Below are positions 16,351-28,730 of a stretch of DNA of 64,000 nt, piece by piece. Below the pieces are notes generated by a model. It was given only the letters and a program-made list of their open reading frames with translations. It did no database searches and was not told where the DNA came from. Made by a program: the position numbers and the translations under genes. The DNA comes from Agelas oroides. Taxonomy: Eukaryota; Porifera; Demospongiae; Agelasida; Agelasidae. The DNA lies in contig OX422185.1 in the NCBI GenBank assembly GCA_949130485.1, positions 1,968,304 through 2,032,303 of the forward strand, read 5' to 3'. Within the stretch, counting starts at the first letter, position 1. Every line of letters begins with the position of its first letter.

Positions 16351-19300
16351 CTGCAGTAATACATCACAACAATACCCAGTCATAACACTGATATAGTCTG
16401 AATCATTTACTATACTATAATATTATATTAATATAACACACTCTGGATTCATCAGATTAATATGATCTATACTGTTGATCTGTCCCCTAACCACCCTTGA
16501 GTCAACTCATCACGGACGCATTGCTCCCTGCGGCTTGTATGCTAATATGTTACATCCACAGTATAAAGAACTTGGACTCACTTTCCTGCAGTAATCCATC
16601 ACAATAATACCCAGTCATAACACTGATATAGTCTGAATGATTCACTATACAGTGAGTGGGTGCCTAAACTGACATTATCTCCACCTAAACTTTAGTCTAG
16701 CCTCTAAACCAGTTCCTCCCCACCCACTTCATGCATTAAGGGGAGACATGTACTCCTCAGTCACCAAGGCCAGTTCAATGATGATTCATATGTCGAACTC
16801 TCACATGTGAAACAAATGGCAGCTATGATGTGTCTGCTAGTGTGGGTGCTGCTCCACTTGACACCACAACTATCCTCAATGGTACAGTCTCACGTACTTA
16901 CCTCCAACATGTTTGGATCAGCAGCTCTCTTGAGGTATGTCACTACTTCCTCATGTCCTTCTGCAGCTGCCCAGTCCAGGGGAGTCATCTGATGGAAGAC
17001 AAATATTTAATAATAAAGCAACACAAACACGACAAAGTAACTGACATCTGGGCAAGGTGGTATACAGCTAATTCCAATGCAAATTCTCAATCTGTTTTGG
17101 AAATTACACATTCAGTAAATACAGGGCAACTTCATAGGTATTTGTGAATGAGGCTAACTCAGATTCAAGGAGCAGTGCTAATCTCTTATCTACTGTATGA
17201 AGAACACTGGATACCAGTCAGACATACTTATCTACTGTATGAGGAACACTGGATACCAGTCAGACATACTTATCTACTGTATGAAGAACACTGGATACCA
17301 GACAGACATGCCTATCTACTGTATGAGGAACACTGGATACCAGTCAGACATGCTTATCTACTGTATGAGGAACACTGGATACCAGACAGACATGCTTATC
17401 TACTGTATGAGGAACACTGGATACCAGTCAGACATGCTTATTTACTGTATGAGGAACACTGGATACCAGACAGACATGCTTATCTACTGTATGAGGAACA
17501 CTGGATACCAGTCAGACATGCTTATCTACTGTATGAGGAACACTGGATACCAGTCAGACATGCTTATCTACTGTATGAGGAACACTGGATACCAGACAGA
17601 CACGCTTATCTACTGTATGAGGAACATTGAATACCACACTGTATATCTCCTATTTCCCTGTATGTCATGAAGCTTCCCAATTGCTTACATTCTGAATTAC
17701 AGACTGAGTGTCACACTAGCTGAGCACTGTACGAATACATGAACAATTGCAAATACTACACTGTATAGTGGGTGAGTGTTGCTAGCTTGACTTCCAGGAA
17801 ATGAGATATCCAAAGGCTACATTTTGGGAAGTAGTTCTACAATGGATACCAGACCCTTTGTAAGCTGCCTGGTTTAGGTGAGTCGTTTGATGGGAAGAAG
17901 CAAATTTGAACATGTGGTCCACCATCTTTGATGTAATAAACCACAGTCAGTACTACACTCTTACTCACATACCCCATTATAATCTTTGATACTAATGTCC
18001 CCTCCTGCACCAACGAGGTACTGCACTGTGTCAACATGGCCTCCTGCAGCAGCCCGGTGCAGGGGAGTCCACTGATGGGGAGAAGGAACCAAATTTGAAC
18101 ATGGTCCACCATGAACGTCCAGTTAGACTAGTATACATGTCAAGTTCTGGAATGCAGTGAAACAGATGCGCATTGCATCAGAGTACACACTCTAATTGGA
18201 AGTGCTGCAAAATGAATGATTTCGTTTGCCTGACTTCCATATGCTAATTAGTAATATAAGTTTGTCTAGTATACACCTTAATGTGAAATTGACCTAATGA
18301 AGGTGACCCAAAATGTTGTCAACAACAGTGTAATGTAAACAGCCAATACACACCTTGTGAGTGCATATACTGATTGTGAGTTGTGCATAATGCATCATTT
18401 TCGCTTGCCTGAGGGTTAATTAGTGATTTCAACAAGACATCCAAATGATTGTGTTTTGGTAACTAGTTACACAATCATGGATATACCAGTCTCTTTGCAG
18501 GTGTCTGGGAACAAGGCTAACTCACAACCTAATTAGCAACATTAATCCTCAGCCAGTGCTACACTCTCATTCACTTACATCCTCATTATCTTTGATGTAA
18601 TAATCCAGTCAGTACCACAGTTGTATTCACTTACCCCTCCACCATCTTTGATATTGATGTCACCTCCTGCATCAACGAGGTATCGCACTGTATTAACATG
18701 GCCTTCTGCAGCAGCCCAGTATAGGGGAGTCATCTGATGGGGAGAAGGAACCAAATTTGAACATGGTCCACCATGAATGTCCATTTAGATTAGTATACAT
18801 GTACAAGTTCTGGAATGCAGTAAGACAGCTGTGCATTGCAGAGTACACACTCCAATTGGAAGTGCTGCAAAATGAATGATTTCATTTGCCTGACTTCCAT
18901 ACGCTAATTAGTAATATAACTTACAATATTACACACAGTATACATGTACATGTTCAGGAATGTGGTCACATAGCTGTGCATTGTATGACTACATGTAAGT
19001 GAACGGTTTGCCTCACTTTCATATATTAATTAGTGATGCAACATACTATAAGATTTTGAGAATAGTTTGTACAATGCCAAGTTGCCGTAATACACAGCTG
19101 GTTTTGAAATTGACCTATCAAAATGTTGCCGGACTTCCATATACTAATTAGTAACATAACTCACAATATTACTTTCACAATGCCAAGTTAGCCTAGTATA
19201 CACCTTAATGTGAAATTGACCTAATGAAGGTGACCCAAAATGTTGTCAACAACAGAGTAATGTAAACATCCAATACACACCTTAATTAAGGCTGTGGAAT

Positions 19301-22300
19301 GTGCTGGGACTGAGAGGCTACGGATTGCATGAGTACATATACTAATTGTAAGTTGTGCATAATGCATCATTTTTGCTTGCCTGTGGGCTAATTATAATTA
19401 GTGATTTCTGCAAGACATCCAAACGATTGTGTTTTGGTGACTAGTTACACAATCATGGATATACCAGTCTCTTTGCAGGTACCTGGGAACAAGGCTAACT
19501 CATAATCTAATTAGCAGCATTAATCCTCAGTCAGTACTACACTCTCATTCACTTACATCCTCATTATCTTTGATACAATAATCCACATAATCAGTACTAC
19601 AGTCTTATTCACTTACCCCAATACGATCTTTGATATTAATGTCCCCTCCTGCATTAACGATGTATTGCACCATATCAACATGGCCTCCTCTAGCAGCATA
19701 GTGTAGGGGAGTCATCTGATGAGTAGAAGTAACCAAATTTGAACATGGTCCACCATGAATGTCCAGTTAGACTAGTATACATATACAAGCTCTGAAATGC
19801 AGTAAAACAGCAGTGTGTTGCAGAGTACACACTCTAATTGGAAGTGGTGCAAAACGAATGATTTCGTTTGCCTGACTTCCTATTATATAACTCACAATAT
19901 TACACACAGTATACATGTACATGTTCAGGAATGTGGTCACATAGCTGTGCATTGTATGACTACATGTAAGTGAACAGTTTTGCCTGACTTCCATATATTA
20001 ATTAGTGATGCAACATACTATAAGATTTTGAGAATAGTTTGTACAATGCTGAGTTGCCCTAATACACAGCTGGTTTTGAAATTGACCTATTGAAGGTGAC
20101 TCAAAATGGTTTGAAGCTCCTCAACAACAGTGTGATGGAAACAGCCAACACACACCTTAATCAAAGCTGTAAAATGTGCTGGGATTGAGAGGCTATGAAT
20201 TGTAAACACTTACTGCACATAATGTATGCTCAGCTTAGAATACAGCTGGCTATGATATAGCCTAATGAAAGTAACATGTTGAAGCTTCCCAAATAACATC
20301 AATGTAAACAGTTGCACACCTTGATACAGACTCTGGAATGTGGTGGGATATAGTCACATTAGTTGGGCATTGTATGAGTACATGCATTAATGATTTCAAC
20401 AAGGGTACATAAGTAACAATATTATGTTATTATATTATGTGTTGATGGTATATACATGTAGAAACTGAAAGCTTATTCCGTTGTGTATTTCAATCACTTG
20501 GCCACGTTCAAAGTGCCATACCGCTGAACTTCCAGTAAGAGTGGGGTTCATACGCACTTTGTAGATGTGTGAATATCAAATGAGTCTACAAATCGTACAT
20601 GATCTCCATTCTTAATGCAAGTTCAGCGATACGCCACTTCAAATGATGCAATCAAAATATTCAGCAAAATAATTTTCAATTCCTACATGGTACTGCCACA
20701 AATGAGAATAATTATTATGCTATATTATGTGTACATGATTGTATAACTAATTACATGTAATTGGGGCGAGCCTGAGCGAGCCCCACACTAGCAGGACTGC
20801 ATTGTGGAAGTGTGTGTGTATCTATGCTTGCAGCTAAATTTTAAATGCGCATTTAAATATTTTGCGAAAATTGAACGTCCTCGTGCACTTAGTCAATAGG
20901 TGAAGGGCAATGCTGGGCTACTGCCAGAGGGCAGCGTTGGCAACCGGCTCAAGTTGAAGCACGTATGGTACCTTACTTGTTTGTCACAGCAGCTATCGAC
21001 TGGCCTGGCATCAACGGCAGGCTGCTCGCAGACCCTACAAAATGACACGCTGGGTTGAGATCGCTTCAGGTAAGGGTCGTGCATAAACGGCACTCATAAA
21101 CGCTAGCAATTCAGCTCATGATTTCAGCGTGAAGCTTATAGTCTATTAATGTGTAGCCATATACTAGCTGCTTGCTCAGGCTCGCCCCCACAAAGTTCTA
21201 CATTTTCTAGTTAGTAATACAATCATGAACAATGGATACCAGATGATGAGAAAGTAAACAAACTGTAAACATGGTCCCCCATAAATGCCCAGTTAGCCTA
21301 CTATAAAATTGGCTTCAAAATTAGTGTAACAAGAGTGATGCTTGAAAGCCTGCATGTCAATGCACAATCTTCATACAGAATGTATAGTCACAATAGCCTG
21401 GCATTGTCGAGTACATGCACCCTTTGAAATTACTTGTATACTGAACAGACTAATTAGTGATACAGTTTTATCCACTTACCTCAAACTGATCTTCACTGTG
21501 AACGTTGGCTCCTTTCTGAACCAGGCATTTCACTGCATCGACATGGCCTCTGTTAGCTGCCCAATGTAGGGGAGACATCTGATGGAGAGTAAGAATATAA
21601 CATGGTCTCCTGTGAATGTCCAGTTAGCCTAGTATACAGCATGCTCAAGGTGACATGCTGTACTCAATGTAAGCATTGATACACACCTACAAACTAGCTG
21701 TGCAGTACATGTACTAACTGTAAGTAAAGGTTGGTACATTGCAAATTCTAAACTAGTTTCATCCTGTAACTACACCACAGCAATCCACCATCTTGCAAAT
21801 AATAAGAAATTGCAGCACTTAGCATCTGACAGTAAACAATGACTCCACTCTATAGCACAAGGGGCATAGTTGCTTGTATTCATAGTATTCATGGGAAAGT
21901 ATCACAACTTGTAATTGAACAGGAATGTGCCATGCCTTGTGTCTTGTATTCTTAGTACAGTAAGCATTAGACAATGGCTACATTTATAGTACTGATAGGA
22001 GGGTACATCACTTGTAATGTAAGATGTGACCATGTCATCTGCAAGCTGTGTCACTACAGTTCATGAGTTCACTTGCTCCCAGCCATTACAAGCATGCACA
22101 CAAACTGTACATAGCTGAAATTGTAGCGTATACTTTTATTTGGCTATTTGTCGGGTTTCCATCAACATCAACTGCAAACAGCAGTACAAGTGATGTCAGT
22201 TTTACTGTAGTCATTCTTGTAACTAGGTCATGTTGTAGAGGTTACACAACTGGTTTATCTACATGTCCTAGTAACATGAATGTGGATATTTAATGGATAT

Positions 22301-25300
22301 ATAAATAGGATATCTTGTTGTCACATACTATAGTGCAGTCTTGCTTGTGTCAGTGCATTTGGTTGTGACATCAGTACACTCTGGAGGTTACCAACAGTGT
22401 GTGTGTAACCTCCACAACATGTCCTGCTTTACATGTCCTATAGTATAGAGGATATCTTGCTGGCTGCATTTAGTATAGTGTTGTGTCTTGAAATCCATGT
22501 TACACTCAAAACAGAAGTCAATTCAGTCGGTAATAATATCATTTACCTCCATACCAGATGTTGGGTTAGTAAGAATATCACTTACCTTCCAATAGTCAGG
22601 ATGTTCAGGCACTCTTGACATGGTGTTGATATCTACAGGAGAATAAGAGTCATCTGATCACTTCACAACTACTGGTATACATTCACAACTCACAACACTC
22701 AGTGAAGCCATAATCCCAACAATATTAGAACTAAAGCGATACGTAATAGTTATCATTCGTTTAACTCACACTAATGTGTAGGAGTCAATTGGGAAGCCTT
22801 GCAGCTGAACGCAGTTTATAAGAAGCCGTATTTTTTAGTACAAGTGCGAATGAAAACATGACAGTGACAATTCAGAACATGATCATAAAGCACCACTTGA
22901 CCTGAGGACATGCCACATAATGTAGAAGTGCAGAGTCTGGTCAGTTAGCAGAACACAACAGCTCAGAAAATTGGTTCAAATTAAAAGTACGTAACAGTAG
23001 GTTGACATTGGAAAGTATGAGGTAACAGTTTACAATCAGCTGTAAATTGTTATCTCAATGTAAACAGTCAACCATGTACAAAGTGTGGAATCTGTAGAAG
23101 TGCACATGAAAACATGACTGTTGTAGCTAATGACAACTCAGAACATTGTCTCCTCAGATCAAGAGCTCTTGACCTAAGGATATAATACAGTTATAACATT
23201 CTTAGTAAGTGCATTAGCGAGATATATCACTCCCTAGGGACACATGGTTATTGTATTATGTGGTTGTTTTATGTATTGTAGTCCAGTTAGGTCCAACACC
23301 AGACCCAGACTGTAACCTGTTACCTAGGCAATGCAACTGTTCAAGAAGGATCAGCAAACCATTTTTATTTGTTGCCATGGCAACAGGTTATAATCAGCTG
23401 TACTTGCTATATCACTGTATGTACCATCATCATGTACATATGTATATATGACATGATTTGGAACCTCTAGAAGTGCACAATGGAAACATGATTGTGGCTA
23501 ATGACAAGTCAGAACATTGTCTCCTCAAGAGACACTTGGTCTGTGGAAATTGTACATTCTTAGTAACGACATACACAGTCAGGTTTCTTCTACAGGTAGC
23601 ACATCATGTGGCAATGCACAACAGCTCAGTCCAGTAGGTCATAAAATGTGGTGACAGTAACAGCTGACATTGGAAACTATGAACAATGCATGTATTAGTA
23701 ACTGGTGGTGGTTGGGGGGAAAGGGCATCTGTCATTCACAAATACTTTGCCCTAGTCCGTCTTAGTAACTTGAAGTTATATCCCCTACGATACTTGCAGT
23801 ATATCTTCTCCTTACCTACACCCTTCTGAATAAGAGTCTCCACCATTGGATTAGATCCGATGAATGCAGCATAGCACAATGTACCATCTTCTTCCAGTAG
23901 CTGTTTCATCCGCTCACTGTTGTGGACAACCCTGTCCAGTTCATAAAGGTGATGGTGGAAGGAATCCACATTGTTTCCTTTAATGCTTTCTCGGAGTGTC
24001 TTCAGTAATTTCTCCTACATGAGGCACATAAAGTAACATGCAGTCAGTGGGTAGCCTCGTTCCCAGGCTCCTCCGCTCCGGAATGTGATATTGAAGTTGT
24101 ACATGCGGAGAGAGCCTGGTATTTATTCTCATGTGAGAACCCTCAAAGGTAGATTATAGAAAGGGGGTAGAGAGACCTTAATTGAGCATGGGTGTACTTG
24201 AGACTCAGAACAGGAAAAAGAGTGAAGGTAGTGGCCAACTTACTACATGTATCTAGTTATCGGGGATTGAATATAATACACACCGAGCGTTGAACGCATC
24301 GTTGGTTGAAAAACACACAAAACGTTCCTTTCTGTTTTAGTCCTATTTCGATTATGTCATGCTTATGTAGAAAAGATACCACGCGTGTACAATTCTCGTT
24401 CCGGGTGTACCATCTTCTAGTAACCCTTTCATCCTCTCATTGTTCTCAACAACCATCTTCAGCTCATCAAGGTGGCGGTGGAAGGAGTCTAGATCGATAC
24501 ATCTAATGCTTTTTCTGAGTGTCTTCAGTAATTTTTTCTAGAAGATATGTTTTAATACATACATAAGGCACATAAGGTACATAAACATAATTATCCCTTT
24601 AGATTCAAGCGGTAGTACATTGAAGAGTCCTGGGCCTGGTACAAAATAGTTCAAATACAAATAGCGACTAGCTATGCATACTGTAACAGTAATTACCACG
24701 CAATACATACATGTTGTGGTCTAAATGCTATCATTACCACCCTCAATGTGTGTGCTCGGTGACAACTATTACCTACATACACACACACTCTAGGCTATCT
24801 CTCCTACCTCTTGTTGCACTCTTGGATCAGTTTCTTCTGAATCTCCACCAGAACTTGATCCTTCTTCCACTGGGTCTCCAGCAGAACTTAAATCCTCCAA
24901 GTATCCTACAGTATCCACCTTCTCCTCCACTTGATCTGTAGTGATAAGAAACTGTTCTTTTAAGGTGAGCAATAGCTTCTGAATCACCACACTACTTGTT
25001 GTTTCAACGATACACTTTACTTTGCACATTCAGAATGTATTTAGCTGTAGTTACCACATACATTGGGGAATAGTTGTGAAATGCACACTCGTCCACAATA
25101 GCAATTTATCATGAAGCTTGAAGAGTACGACTACCACTGCATACAAACTTGGTAGTCAATTCTCTCAATGAACTCACCATCAGTCTTTGTTCTCATGGTT
25201 ACACTTGGGTCACTGCGACCTACTGCATTCTCTCCCCTCACCTTCACACTGTACTCAGTGGAGGGAGTGAGGCCATCCAGAGTTGTGGAGAAGACATCTC

Positions 25301-25468
25301 TTGTAACCACCTGTGTCTCAAATGAGGATGCAGGATCTGAGGTGGTATGATACTCCACCACATGGCCAGTGATTGGACTGCCCCCATCTTCTTTGCTTGC
25401 AGCCCACTTTACAGATATGGAGGTGGAGGATGTTGCTTCAACAGACACAATGGTAGGTGCAGAGGGTG
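16296..25468 (-). CDS. Gene A: FN3 - acidic linker - ankyrin repeat protein (gene model)
   Basis: Minus-strand exons 25468-25178 (FN3), 24935-24808 (acidic), 24014-23816 (first helical/ANK), 22632-22586 (short), 21578-21480, 19715-19617, 18733-18635, 18071-17973, 16988-16902 (ANK), 16350-16296 (linker). Phases match at every junction. It parallels gene B exon for exon but has fewer ANK repeats. In gene B the next exons encode Roc-COR and Death. Here no such exon was found before the FN3 exon at 11.2 kb; the next phase-compatible exons are FN3 (11247), Ig (9493) and Roc-COR (7273). Gene A may therefore be truncated, or run into the Roc-COR/Ig gene. Both readings are inference. Confidence 0.6.
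16351..16901. other. Intron of gene A
   Basis: Paralogous to 41720-42091 in gene B. It contains a second degenerate copy of the acceptor region of the 55-bp exon near 16578 (ACTCACTTTCCTGCAG). No other feature. Confidence 0.5.
16902..16988 (-). CDS. Gene A: terminal ankyrin exon (short)
   Basis: 87 bp, phase 0-0, encoding MTPLDWAAAEGHEEVV and a truncated second helix. Last ANK unit before the linker; matches 42092-42178 in gene B. Confidence 0.75.
17188..17640. repeat. 42-bp minisatellite, about ten copies
   Basis: Unit contains CTGTATGAGGAACACTGGAT followed by ACCAG(T/A)CAGACATGCTTATCTA. Period 42 is a multiple of three and the array is open in two forward frames, but it lies in an intron of gene A, on the opposite strand, so coding is unlikely. 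Gene B has only about one copy at the same place (42378-42420). Confidence 0.95.
17973..18071 (-). CDS. Gene A: ankyrin repeat exon
   Basis: 99 bp, phase 0-0, one 33-residue ANK repeat (WTPLHRAAAGGHVDTVQYLV then GAGGDISIKDYNG). The donor is GTATGT rather than the usual GTAAGT. Confidence 0.85.
18072..18634. other. Intron of gene A
   Basis: AT-rich, with old repeats shared with other ANK introns (for example ACCTTAATGTGAAATTGACC). No gene. Confidence 0.5.
18635..18733 (-). CDS. Gene A: ankyrin repeat exon
   Basis: 99 bp, phase 0-0. One ANK repeat (MTPLYWAAAEGHVNTV, then DAGGDINIKDGGG). Canonical TPL-AA-GH pattern. Confidence 0.87.
18734..19616. other. Intron of gene A
   Basis: Contains segments repeated in the next intron (19716 on) and in gene B introns, showing that ANK exons were duplicated with flanking intron sequence. 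The site at about 18910-18930 is the empty version of the element inserted at 43733 in gene B. Confidence 0.5.
19617..19715 (-). CDS. Gene A: ankyrin repeat exon
   Basis: 99 bp, phase 0-0. One ANK repeat (MTPLHYAARGGHVDMVQYIV, then NAGGDINIKDRIG), intact splice sites. Confidence 0.87.
19716..20760. other. Intron of gene A with an old inverted-repeat relic
   Basis: At 20500-20640 an inverted pair (CATACCGCTGAACTTCCA against its near-complement) marks an old foldback that is also present in gene B (48400-48545), so it predates the duplication. Confidence 0.5.
20761..21192. mobile_element. MITE with GGGGCGAGCCTGAGCGAGC ends
   Basis: Inverted ends GGGGCGAGCCTGAGCGAGC and the complement of GGGGGCGAGCCTGAGCAAGC enclose about 430 bp without a gene. 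Gene B has the uninterrupted site near 48640. Related partial copies: 29713-29735 and 36222-36250. Confidence 0.75.
21480..21578 (-). CDS. Gene A: ankyrin repeat exon
   Basis: 99 bp, phase 0-0. One ANK repeat (MSPLHWAANRGHVDAVKCLV, then QKGANVHSEDQFE), closest to gene B exon 50114-50212. Confidence 0.87.
21579..22585. other. Intron of gene A
   Basis: Alignable with gene B 50213-52734 minus two gene B insertions (50917-51607 and 51761-52432). Nothing coding seen. Confidence 0.5.
22586..22632 (-). CDS. Gene A: short exon before ANK repeats
   Basis: 47 bp, phase 1 to 0, encoding DINTMSRVPEHPDYWK. The gene B homologue is 9 bp longer. Spliced in frame between the helical exon and the ANK array. 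Confidence 0.65.
22633..23815. other. Intron of gene A
   Basis: Repeated 60-150 bp motifs (GAAAACATGACTG, CTCAGAACATTGTCTCCTCA) recur at 22850, 23110 and 23490, suggesting local duplications. No gene. Confidence 0.45.
23816..24014 (-). CDS. Gene A: helical / first ankyrin exon
   Basis: 199 bp, phase 0 to 1. Encodes EKLLKTLRESIKGNNVDSFH, a linker, then LCYAAFIGSNPMVETLIQKG, the first ANK-like repeat. Homologous to 54288-54474 in gene B. Confidence 0.75.
24052..24122. repeat. Small foldback (CCAGGCTCCTCC hairpin)
   Basis: Arms CCAGGCTCCTCCGC and GCGGAGAGAGCCTGG. Same family as 9610-9660. Confidence 0.7.
24408..24540 (-). pseudogene. Degenerate duplicate of the helical exon
   Basis: Matches the 5' part of exon 23816-24014 (AGCTCATCAAGGTGGCGGTG and CTTCAGTAATTTTT blocks) but lacks the ANK half and has a broken acceptor end (CTAGAAG). 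Partial tandem copy within the intron. Confidence 0.65.
24808..24935 (-). CDS. Gene A: acidic linker exon
   Basis: 128 bp, phase 1 to 0. Low-complexity acidic and Ser-rich (EEGSSSGGDSEETDPRVQQE). The gene B homologue is 55101-55255; only the DPRVQxE end is well conserved. Confidence 0.7.
25178..25468 (-). CDS. Gene A: fibronectin type III exon
   Basis: 291 bp, phase 1-1. FN3 hallmarks SISVKWAASKEDGGSPITG, VVEYH, LTPSTEYSVKVRGENAVG. Nearly the same as the FN3 exons at 55.5 and 11.0 kb. First recognisable domain of gene A; the true start codon is further 5' and not found. Confidence 0.85.
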
Positions 25469-25583
25469 CTAATTAGTGTGTGATAACAGACAAGTATATT
25501 ATGACGGGTAGTGTGGACCAAATGTCTAAATTTGGTGGCTGAAATATCACAGGATGATGTGATTTAACCAGACAATAAAGTAG

Positions 25584-26072
25584 TCTTGCAAGCCACACCC
25601 TTTGTAGAGAGAAAATGGGTCTGGTCACTCTGCAGGTGTTGCCAAAGAACGCAATTATTAGTCTCGGTGCCACACCTCATTTGGGGTGTATATTGTTTTG
25701 GTATGTAAGCAATTTGAGCTGGGGGTGGTGTTGGGTCTTGGACCAAGACTACACAAAAATATCAAACAGCACGGTTAGATAATAAAATGCTCACTACTTT
25801 CAGTCCCTAACCCAACACTAACTGCAGCACTGATCAATTGCAGTATACTGGAAGCAATATATGCACTGGATGAGATCTGGGAACCAAGACTAAATGCTGA
25901 CACCCACCAAACAGATGTGACGCAATTGCTACTCCACAACAACAGATGAAGTCTACTAAGAGTGCAGATCTCATTGGTCACAGGAAGTTTCTTGTGTGGC
26001 TACAATTTGATGGTTGCATTGTGACCAGACCCTTCCTCTCTCTGTGAAGGGTGTGGCTTGTGACACTGACCA
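25584..26072. mobile_element. MITE with AAGCCACACCC ends
   Basis: About 44-bp imperfect inverted repeats, left containing AAGCCACACCCTTTGTAGAG and right its complement GGGTGTGGCTTGTGAC. A solo related end occurs at 58289-58345. Confidence 0.7.
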
Positions 26073-26221
26073 CAAAGGTGGTAGATGTAATCATAGTTAC
26101 TCTACTATCTATGATGTAATCCATTACTGTCTGTAAATGGTGGTCCACATATCACTGATGCTTGTGTACGACCTCAGTAATTGAGGCATGGTTTTATATT
26201 CACTACTGCTATGTTTGCAGG

Positions 26222-27142
26222 TAGTCTCGCGGGCCAGACTCTCACGGGTGGCTAAAGGTCACGCCAGCTGGTGTCACAAAATTTTGGGGGCCCCCGTTAG
26301 AATGGGTACCGCTATCCCATGCAATCATCTCAGAATCTGCCAAGCATAGTATAGAAGAAGGGTAGAACAGTGTTTCTACTCAAGAACTCACTATGGAAAC
26401 TGTTACCACAAACAAGCCACATGCGTCACGCACTTCCGACGACGAGCATCCAGGATTATCATCAACTGCAAACGGTTTCAGCGTTATCCACAGCTACCTT
26501 AGCAAGCGGACCTATCCGAGGTGTATGTGTGTAAAAGCCTTTCAGTTGGTTCACTTTCAGATAGCTTATCATAGCAGCTGGTGAAATTATATCACCCAGC
26601 CATATGAAATGGGATGCTTATGGTGCCCTTACTTCCATGCAGTACAGCAACAGGAAGGAACTCGAGACTGTGGACTCTTTGGGATTGCAACTGCATATAG
26701 TGTGGCAATGGGTGAGAACCCCCACAGCATTGACTACAACCAAAGTGTAATGTGAAGGTTGTAGCACTTGGTTCCATTCTAGTGTGTAGGTTTATGTAGT
26801 AGCTCTGACACTGATAACTGGAAGTGTTCCGCTTGTTCTATGCACTGATGTCATACTGAGATTCTGTTTCTTGTTAGATGTAGCCATTAAATAGGTCAAC
26901 ACACTCTACATAACTTCTTAACCACCGTTAGAGTCCCCGACTATAACATGATGTATGGGGGCCCCAATCTCACGAAGGGGGCCTCAAAATGTTAATATAT
27001 TATGGCCCCATAGGGCCCCAAAACGTTAAATTTTGGGACCCGGGGCCCTGGAATTTGAAACATTTTGGGGCCCTGGGGGCCCCAAAATGGGGGGGCCTTA
27101 TTTTCACATAACACCGGACTCAGTCAGTGGCCCGCGAGACTA
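26222..27142. mobile_element. MITE with TAGTCTCGCGGGCCA ends
   Basis: Inverted repeat TAGTCTCGCGGGCCA at both ends, about 920 bp, with G/C-rich GGGGCCC blocks inside. No transposase. A related fragment (CTCGCGGAGCCAGAC type) occurs at 57690-57710. Confidence 0.7.
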
Positions 27143-27810
27143 GTTCGCCGGATCTACAGCATGACGATCAGCAGTATAGAGTCTGTACCGTACCTGAGGT
27201 CCTCCCAAACACTCTCCTGAGCAGCCTCGCCATTGGATCAACGTACAGTGGAGGTATCAGTCATTCTTCTAGGAAACGCCCATAAACATCAACCGATTAA
27301 CTGTTGATTATAAACTAGTCTCGTTCACAGACGTCATGTCGCCAGTCAGGTGACGAGACTAAATATAGGGACTTAGAAGCCCAAGTGAAGGCTATATAAA
27401 ACCCAAGCGCGGGTTTCATGAGGCTTCACATGGGATTCTAAATCTCGTGGATCCCTAGGCTTTGGTGTCTGACCAATTTACACTATAGCCTACTGTACTA
27501 GCTAGTTGCTGTTGCAATGGCATCGTTCGACTATCGGTACTGCAATGGAGGGATCAAGGCGAAGTCCTGTCAGAGGCTGTGTTCGCTGATGAAGCGCTAG
27601 TACACGTGAACTGGGAGGAGCCAAACTGGGCTGGGCTAGGCCAGAGGGAATCTCGTTATGTACAGACTTGCTCATGAGAAAAAAATTACGGGTTTACCCC
27701 AAATTTAGATTTTAACCCTCTCTTTACGAGATTTAACTTAACCGAATTTCCGCATACAAGCATGCATTCAGAGAGTACGCAGCACATCAAGGGAGAGGAG
27801 AACAAGTAAG
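27143..27810. other. No gene recognised; small palindrome
   Basis: 27314-27361 holds an inverted pair TAGTCTCG ... CGAGACTA. Nothing else is supported. Confidence 0.4.
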
Positions 27811-27817
27811 CATGGTA

Positions 27818-28235
27818 TCAGTATAGTATTAGGTGATTAAGTGAAGGGGAGTAAGGAGTGATGAATCTGGGGGTGATAGGGTTAGGTGTGGTATCAAGGC
27901 TAGAGGAGAGGTTGAGGTTAGGGGTAGGAAGAGGTTGAATGTAGTTGTTTCTAAGGGAGTGTGGAACTGTGGAGAGGAGTGGGTCAACAAAACTTTTAGA
28001 GTACCCCCTACAGAATAGGTGGTGCCTAAAAGTTGAGATTGTTCTTTCGTAGTTATCCTGGCTTGAGTTGGACCTAAGGAACCGAATTGCCTCACCCTTC
28101 ACCAAGCCTCACTCTCGAGGAACTGTCTTTCCAGGGAGTCCATGAAGAAGTTGGCGTAGGAGGGGGCCATCTTGGTGCCCATTGCCATTCCCTGTATTTG
28201 TTGGTAGATGGGTGTCTGATGGCTTCATGAAGGGC
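27818..28235 (-). pseudogene. Penelope-like reverse transcriptase fragment
   Basis: The minus strand reads [20 protein letters not shown] followed by [12 protein letters not shown], matching the RT palm motif of Penelope-like elements (QxxGxAMGTxMAPxYANLFM, family knowledge). After a stop (EAW*), a shifted frame gives AIRFLRSNSSQDNYERTIST and HLFCRGYSKSFV, resembling the RT thumb region. The catalytic YxDD segment between them is missing. An internally deleted, dead fragment. Confidence 0.7.
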
Positions 28236-28730
28236 CAGAACCGGTGGCAAGTCACAGGCGTAGGAAAAGATTTTTTGACTGTTTGAAACTACACGTAGAG
28301 TAGTGAGCAATTTATATATAACAATTTATGAAAACTTGGCGACTTTGAAAATCAAAAACTGTCTTGGGTGTATATATGGTATTTCTTCAAATAGACACCG
28401 CCCTCGAATAGTCGCCACCCTCGATTTGTAACGAATGCCACTACATACCGAGAAACAGGCGCGCACCACCACGTATCGGAGAGTGGTAGACCTATGTAGG
28501 GATGCGCAATATAACTTCACCACAAACACTTATTTAAGTGCACAGCCTTCTTCTTTGAGTGCCCGTATGATCAGCAACACTCATATGTTCCCCAAAAGCC
28601 TTGCAAGAAACAGCTAAATGCAAGTGTGCGGTAGCGAAAGTGCCATTTTTTGTATTCTGTTCAGCCACTTTGTTCAACAACGGTATCTCGAGAAAGGTTT
28701 AAGGAGGCAAGCCGGTCACTTGGTGGAAGT
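28236..28730. other. No gene recognised
   Basis: Contains a relic near 28375-28430 (CACCGCCCTCGAATAGTCGC) resembling pogo-type subterminal repeats. Confidence 0.3.

Noticed and set aside
17148..17670. Long plus-strand open frames with a 14-residue repeat (YLLYEEHWIP type)
   Set aside because: They are a by-product of the 42-bp minisatellite in a gene A intron. Two frames are open equally and no splice or domain evidence supports coding.
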